A stretch of DNA of 64,000 nucleotides from Pelagibacteraceae bacterium AG-414-M23. Its GTDB lineage: Bacteria; Pseudomonadota; Alphaproteobacteria; Pelagibacterales; Pelagibacteraceae. The position numbers were made by a program, and so were the translations under genes. Under the pieces are notes generated by a model, which searched no databases, was not told the origin of the DNA, and worked only from the letters and a program-made list of their open reading frames with translations. Location of the stretch: positions 20,821-84,820 of the forward strand of contig QCLN01000004.1 in NCBI GenBank assembly GCA_003214525.1, given 5' to 3'. This document shows, one piece after another, positions 60,161 through 64,000 of this stretch. The stretch's first letter is position 1; every line of letters begins with the position of its first letter.

Positions 60161-61438
60161 ATGTCAGCAGAGGGTAAAGTATCATTTAAATTAAAAAGGT
60201 TTTCAGGAATAAAAAGAGATTACACCCCCGAAGAAGTTGAGAGATTAAAAGGATCAATTAAAATTGAATATTCAATTGCTAAACAACAGTCAGAAAAACT
60301 TTGGGCTTTATTAAATACTGAATCATATATTAATACTTTAGGATCTTTATCTGGCAACCATGCAGTACAACATGCTAAGGCTGGCCTAAAAGCAATTTAT
60401 CTTAGTGGATGGCAAGTAGCAGCAGATGCAAATAGCGCAGGTGAGATGTATCCAGATCAATCGTTATATCCATATGATAGTGCACCAAAATTAGTTGAGG
60501 CTATGAATAATGCATTAATAAGAGCCGATCAAATTCAACATATGGAATTAGCTGACGGTCAAATGAAAGAAAAAGATAAAACAGATTATATGTTACCAAT
60601 CATTGCTGATGGCGAAGCAGGTTTTGGTGGACCATTAAATGTATTTGAATTAACAAAAAAATTTATTAGAGCAGGTGCTGCCGGTGTTCATTTTGAAGAC
60701 CAGCTAGCAAGTGAAAAAAAATGTGGTCACATGGGTGGTAAAGTTTTAGTTCCTACCAGTACAATGGTAAGAAATCTAAAGGCAGCAAGATTAGCATCAG
60801 ATATTTCTAATGTTCCCCTTATTATATTAGCAAGAACTGATGCTAATGCTGCAAAACTTATAACTAATGATTTTGATGAAAACGATAAACCTTTCTTAAC
60901 AGGGGAGCGCTCCCCAGAAGGTTTCTTTTATGTTAAAGATGGTATCGATCAAGCAATTTCTAGAGGATTAGCATATGCTCCTTATGCAGATTTAATTTGG
61001 TGTGAAACAGCCACACCTAATTTAGAAGAAGCTAAAAAATTTGCAGATGCAATTCATAAAAAATTTCCTGGAAAACTTTTAGCTTACAACTGCTCACCAT
61101 CATTTAATTGGAAAAAACATTTATCAGATGATGAAATTGCACAATTCCAAAAAAAAATTGGAGAGATGGGTTATAAATTTCAATTTATTACTTTAGCTGG
61201 ATTTCATACTCAAAATATTGCAATTTTTGATTTAGCAGAAAAATATAAAAAAGAAGGTATGGCCGCATATTCAAAAATTCAAGAACACGAGTTTGCAAGA
61301 GAAAAAGATGGATATACAAGCGTTAAACACCAAAGAGAAGTGGGTACATCGTATTTTGATGCGGTTTCTAATACCATTAGTTCTGGAAAAAGCTCTACAA
61401 CGGCAATGGAAGGATCAACGGAGTCTGAACAATTCTAA
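60161..61438 (+). CDS. aceA: Isocitrate lyase
   Basis: A 425-residue isocitrate lyase: WQVAADAN near 84, catalytic-loop signature KKCGHMGGKVLVP with active-site C188, ILARTDANAAKL near 222, and NCSPSFNW near 308. Known role: first step of the glyoxylate shunt, isocitrate to glyoxylate and succinate. RBS GGGGGAAAT. Expressed downstream of operator repeats and the small ORF; the ScfR-type regulator is divergent. Malate synthase is not in the window. Confidence 0.95.
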   Translation: MSAEGKVSFKLKRFSGIKRDYTPEEVERLKGSIKIEYSIAKQQSEKLWALLNTESYINTLGSLSGNHAVQHAKAGLKAIYLSGWQVAADANSAGEMYPDQSLYPYDSAPKLVEAMNNALIRADQIQHMELADGQMKEKDKTDYMLPIIADGEAGFGGPLNVFELTKKFIRAGAAGVHFEDQLASEKKCGHMGGKVLVPTSTMVRNLKAARLASDISNVPLIILARTDANAAKLITNDFDENDKPFLTGERSPEGFFYVKDGIDQAISRGLAYAPYADLIWCETATPNLEEAKKFADAIHKKFPGKLLAYNCSPSFNWKKHLSDDEIAQFQKKIGEMGYKFQFITLAGFHTQNIAIFDLAEKYKKEGMAAYSKIQEHEFAREKDGYTSVKHQREVGTSYFDAVSNTISSGKSSTTAMEGSTESEQF

Positions 61439-61483
61439 TTAATTTACATTAGCTATTAATACATAAGTGTGTAGATTAATGTT

Positions 61484-62665
61484 ATGAATAGAAACCTGTT
61501 TTTACTAACAGCTAGTCAAGTATTTGGGTTTACAGCGGCTAATGTAACTGTATTTTTAAGTGGAATAATTGGATCTCAACTTAGTTCTATTAAGTCTTTA
61601 TCTACTTTACCTCCATCAATTTACGTAGTTGGTATTGCCATATCAACAATTTTTGCAGCAAAAGTTATGAGCATTATTGGTCGAAGATTAGGATTTGTTT
61701 TAGCTTCAATTGCAAGCTCCTTCTCCTGTCTGATGGCCGCATATTCTATAAGTATAGAGAATTTTTTCACATTTTGTATTGCTTGTTTTATTTTAGGTAC
61801 AGGAATGGCCTTTATTCATCAATATCGTTTTGCAGCTGCTGAGAGTGTTGAAAAAGATAAAGCTCCTAAAGCAATTTCAACTTTACTATTAGCTGGAATT
61901 GTTTCTGCTTTTATAGGAATAAGTTTAGCCAACTATACAAAAGATTTTGTTAGCGATCATTTATATGTAGGTTCATATTTGATGCTATCCATTTTAACTA
62001 TAATGCCAGCATTTTTTCTATTTTTTTTTAAAAACAAAATTGAATTGTCTCAAGAATCTAAAGAAGAAATTAAAACTAGAAGTTATATTGAATTTATTTC
62101 TGAGCCTAAATTTTTACAAGCAATAACCGCGGCATCTTTTGCATATGTTGTTATGGCATTTTTAATGACTGCAACACCTATAAGTATGCACATCATTCAT
62201 AACATGAGTTTAGAAAAAACAGGTTTAGTTATTCAATTTCATGTTTTGAGTATGTTTTTACCATCTTTGGTAACTGGAAGTTTAATTAAAAAATTTGGTT
62301 ATAGTAAAATGATGTATCTAGGAGTGTTTTTTTATATTTTAACAATACTAATTAGTTTTTTTGATCCATCTTTTATCAGCTATCTTGTAGGATTAATATG
62401 TTTAGGAATAGGATGGAATTTCCTTTTTGTAGCTGGTACAAGTTTATTAGTAACAACTTACACGCCTGAGGAAAAATTTAAAGCACAAGGTTTTAATGAT
62501 TTAGTCGTTTTTTCTTTTACAGCGGTCTCAAGTTTGTCTGCGGGAATACTAATTTCCATGACTAGTTGGAAATCAGTAAATTTACTTTGTATTCCTTTTT
62601 TAATTCTAATTATTTTATCAATATTAAATGCTGATCGAAAAAAAACAGAAAATAATTTATCTTAA
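61484..62665 (+). CDS. Major facilitator superfamily transporter
   Basis: A 393-residue protein with about 12 membrane helices; segments such as GRRLGFVLASIASSFS after helix 2 (the MFS G-R-R-x-G loop), GTGMAFIHQYRFAAAESVEKDKAPKAIS (read GMAFIHQYRF, DKAPKAIS) and a second-half GYSKMMYLG loop are typical of the YcaD/YfcJ-like MFS family. Substrate unknown. Forty-five bases after aceA, possibly its own unit. Confidence 0.82.
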   Translation: MNRNLFLLTASQVFGFTAANVTVFLSGIIGSQLSSIKSLSTLPPSIYVVGIAISTIFAAKVMSIIGRRLGFVLASIASSFSCLMAAYSISIENFFTFCIACFILGTGMAFIHQYRFAAAESVEKDKAPKAISTLLLAGIVSAFIGISLANYTKDFVSDHLYVGSYLMLSILTIMPAFFLFFFKNKIELSQESKEEIKTRSYIEFISEPKFLQAITAASFAYVVMAFLMTATPISMHIIHNMSLEKTGLVIQFHVLSMFLPSLVTGSLIKKFGYSKMMYLGVFFYILTILISFFDPSFISYLVGLICLGIGWNFLFVAGTSLLVTTYTPEEKFKAQGFNDLVVFSFTAVSSLSAGILISMTSWKSVNLLCIPFLILIILSILNADRKKTENNLS

Positions 62666-62669
62666 ATAT

Positions 62670-63068
62670 TTACTTCCTATTGCACTTTTTACACAATCCA
62701 AAGAATTCTAAATTATATTTACTATATTTCATTCCAGAATTATCTTTAAAATTATTTAAATAATTTGATAATTTTGAATTATTTATTTCGGTAACTTTTT
62801 CACAACTTTGACAAATTGAAAAAGCAGTAGCTTTAGAAACTTGACAACTAGAATCTTGACACGCAATAAAAGCATTTCTACTTTCAATTTTATGAATTTT
62901 TCCTATCTCTACCAACCTGTCTAAAGCTCTATAAACTTGTAATGGAGCTTTAATTCCTTTCTTTTGAAGATTAAATAATATTGAATAAGCCTTTAATGGT
63001 TCTGAGGATTTTTCTACAAGATCTAAGACAATTTGTTGATTTTTTGTAAGGTATTGTTGTTTTTGCAT
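62670..63068 (-). CDS. zur: Fur-family regulator, Zur-like
   Basis: A 132-residue Fur-family protein: winged helix at residues about 10-70 (LKAYSILFNLQKKGIKAPLQVYRALDRLVEIG) and a small dimer/zinc domain with FSICQSCEKVTEI and FFGLCKKCNRK, two C-x2-C pairs. It lies right after znuB on the same strand, which strongly suggests Zur, the zinc-uptake repressor. No operator was searched beyond the window edge. Confidence 0.85.
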   Translation of the reverse strand: MQKQQYLTKNQQIVLDLVEKSSEPLKAYSILFNLQKKGIKAPLQVYRALDRLVEIGKIHKIESRNAFIACQDSSCQVSKATAFSICQSCEKVTEINNSKLSNYLNNFKDNSGMKYSKYNLEFFGLCKKCNRK

Positions 63069-63092
63069 TTTTAATATTTTACCATCTGCTCA

Positions 63093-63896
63093 TTAGTTTT
63101 TCAATTGAATGGATTGTTTTATTTTTAATAAAGAAAGTATAAATAAAACTAAAGAAGCTGATATTATAGAAGGTCCTGATGCAGTGTTAAATTCAAGTGA
63201 AGAGAACAGGCCAATAATTACAGATAACAAGCCCCCAATTATTGAAAACAAAACCATTTTTTTAGGATTATCAGAGATATTTCTAGCCATTGCAGCTGGG
63301 ATAATTAGCATTCCAGTGATTAACAACAAACCAACCATTTTTATAGAAATTGCAATAATTGCAGCCATCAAAATTGTAAATATTGCTTTTGCTCTGTCTG
63401 GATTTAATCCTTCAGCTTCAGCTAACTCATAATTTACTGTAGATGCGAATAAAGGCTTCCAAATTAATTTTAGCACCAACAAGATTAATGCTCCACCAAA
63501 CCATATAATAATTAAATCATTAACTGTAACAGCTAATATATCTCCAAATAATAATCCCATAATATCAAATCTGATAAACGTCAAAAATCCAATGACTACC
63601 AATCCAACTGCTAATGAAGAATGAGCTAAAAGTCCGAGCAAAGCATCGCCCGGTAGATTAGTTTTTTTTTGAAGTTGGATTAAAGTTAACGCTATTACAG
63701 ATGAAATTAAAAACACTGCAACAGCAATATTTAATTCAAAAGAATACGCTAAAGTAACACCAAGTAAAGCTGAATGCGCAAGTGTATCTCCAAAATAAGA
63801 CAATCTTCTCCAAACAACAAAACAACCAAGTGGACCTGTTACGAAAGCGACACCGATACCAGCAAATAACGCTCTTATAAAAAAATCATCAAACAT
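63093..63896 (-). CDS. znuB: Zinc ABC transporter permease ZnuB
   Basis: A 267-residue ABC-3 permease with about eight helices: FVVWRRLSYFGDTLAHSALLGV (typical G-x-F-V-V-W-R-R-x-S-Y-F-G-D-x-x-A-H-x-x-L-x-G-V, in parts) near 26, and INYELAEAEGLNP-like VNYELAEAEGLNPDRAK near 152. Transports zinc with ZnuA and ZnuC. One base after the znuC stop; 25 bases before zur. Confidence 0.92.
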   Translation of the reverse strand: MFDDFFIRALFAGIGVAFVTGPLGCFVVWRRLSYFGDTLAHSALLGVTLAYSFELNIAVAVFLISSVIALTLIQLQKKTNLPGDALLGLLAHSSLAVGLVVIGFLTFIRFDIMGLLFGDILAVTVNDLIIIWFGGALILLVLKLIWKPLFASTVNYELAEAEGLNPDRAKAIFTILMAAIIAISIKMVGLLLITGMLIIPAAMARNISDNPKKMVLFSIIGGLLSVIIGLFSSLEFNTASGPSIISASLVLFILSLLKIKQSIQLKN

Positions 63897-63897
63897 A

Positions 63898-64000
63898 TTA
63901 ATTTTTCTTTATATCTCCTTCGTGAGAGTGAACATGATCATGTCTGTGTTCGTAAATTGAAAGTGTTTGAGAAGCTTGTTCACCAAACAAAGCTTTATAT
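63898..64000 (-). CDS. znuC: ZnuC zinc ABC transporter ATPase, C-terminal end (cut by window edge)
   Basis: Only the last 33 codons are inside the window, read from the right edge and ending at a stop at 63898-63900 just before the znuB ATG. The visible tail is ...YKALFGEQASQTLSIYEHR then HDHVHSHEGDIKKN, with a His-rich stretch (five His in ten residues), as found in ZnuC C-termini. Identification rests on gene order and this tail. Confidence 0.75.
   Translation of the reverse strand, partial: YKALFGEQASQTLSIYEHRHDHVHSHEGDIKKN

Noticed and set aside
1..64000. tRNA, rRNA, CRISPR array, insertion sequence or prophage
   Set aside because: No cloverleaf-like intergenic block, no regularly spaced repeat array and no transposase, integrase or phage gene was seen; nearly all bases are in genes.

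Overview
The window looks like a piece of a SAR11-clade alphaproteobacterium (Candidatus Pelagibacter or a close relative). This is inferred, not searched. The DNA is strongly AT-rich, genes are packed with spacers of a few bases or overlaps such as TAATG, no stretch over about 300 bases lacks a gene, and no mobile element, CRISPR array, rRNA or tRNA was seen. The gene content is that of a marine oligotroph: five substrate-binding-protein transport systems, methylated-amine and one-carbon catabolism, phosphate scavenging and a glyoxylate-shunt gene. Database and literature statements below are from memory of the families.

Layout. (1) 1-2621: two conserved proteins of unknown role (the second DUF3726-like), a 50-residue CxxC protein, and a Yip1-like membrane protein. 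(2) 2655-6761, minus strand: betaine-type binding protein and permease, MetF-like and GcvT-like proteins. (3) 6901-16431, plus strand: ten tightly coupled genes led by betaine-homocysteine methyltransferase behind a probable SAM-V riboswitch, then dimethylglycine-dehydrogenase-type flavoprotein, methyltransferase, Rieske oxygenase, SET protein, DddP-like M24 protein, small kinase, small nucleotidyltransferase, 2-oxoglutarate oxygenase and carnitine dehydrogenase. (4) 16472-19285: molybdenum-cofactor genes. (5) 19428-27184: GYD protein, aldehyde dehydrogenase/aldolase/FAH-family genes, ccdA, an EamA transporter, gamma-butyrobetaine dioxygenase, HisN-like phosphatase, glutamine amidotransferase. 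(6) 27247-32864: complete Dpp-type ABC transporter plus an AhpD-like protein. (7) 32865-36226, minus strand: nine small-gene cluster with a tandem SMR pair. (8) 36383-42304: peroxiredoxin, racemase, hydrolase and a complete second ProXVW system. (9) 42308-50128: NnrE, DUF4396-like protein, TAXI-TRAP transporter, aminotransferase, acetoacetyl-CoA synthetase. (10) 50301-57508: phoR-pstSCAB-phoU-phoB with visible PHO boxes. (11) 57567-62665: EamA transporter, ScfR/RamB-type regulator, a small unlisted protein, isocitrate lyase, MFS transporter. (12) 62670-64000: zur-znuB-znuC (cut by the window edge).

How it fits together. Regions 2, 3, 5 and 8 can be read as one quaternary-amine programme: gamma-butyrobetaine to carnitine (24471-25574), carnitine oxidation (15490-16431), betaine import, and stepwise demethylation of betaine with methyl groups going to homocysteine and folate. 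The most intriguing part is the middle of the ten-gene operon (12170-15489), where a SET protein, a DddP-like protein, a shortened APS-kinase-like protein, a tiny nucleotidyltransferase and a 2-oxoglutarate oxygenase are translationally coupled and have no assigned joint role. A second pattern is that all five solute-binding-protein genes are followed by a strong hairpin before the membrane or ATPase genes.
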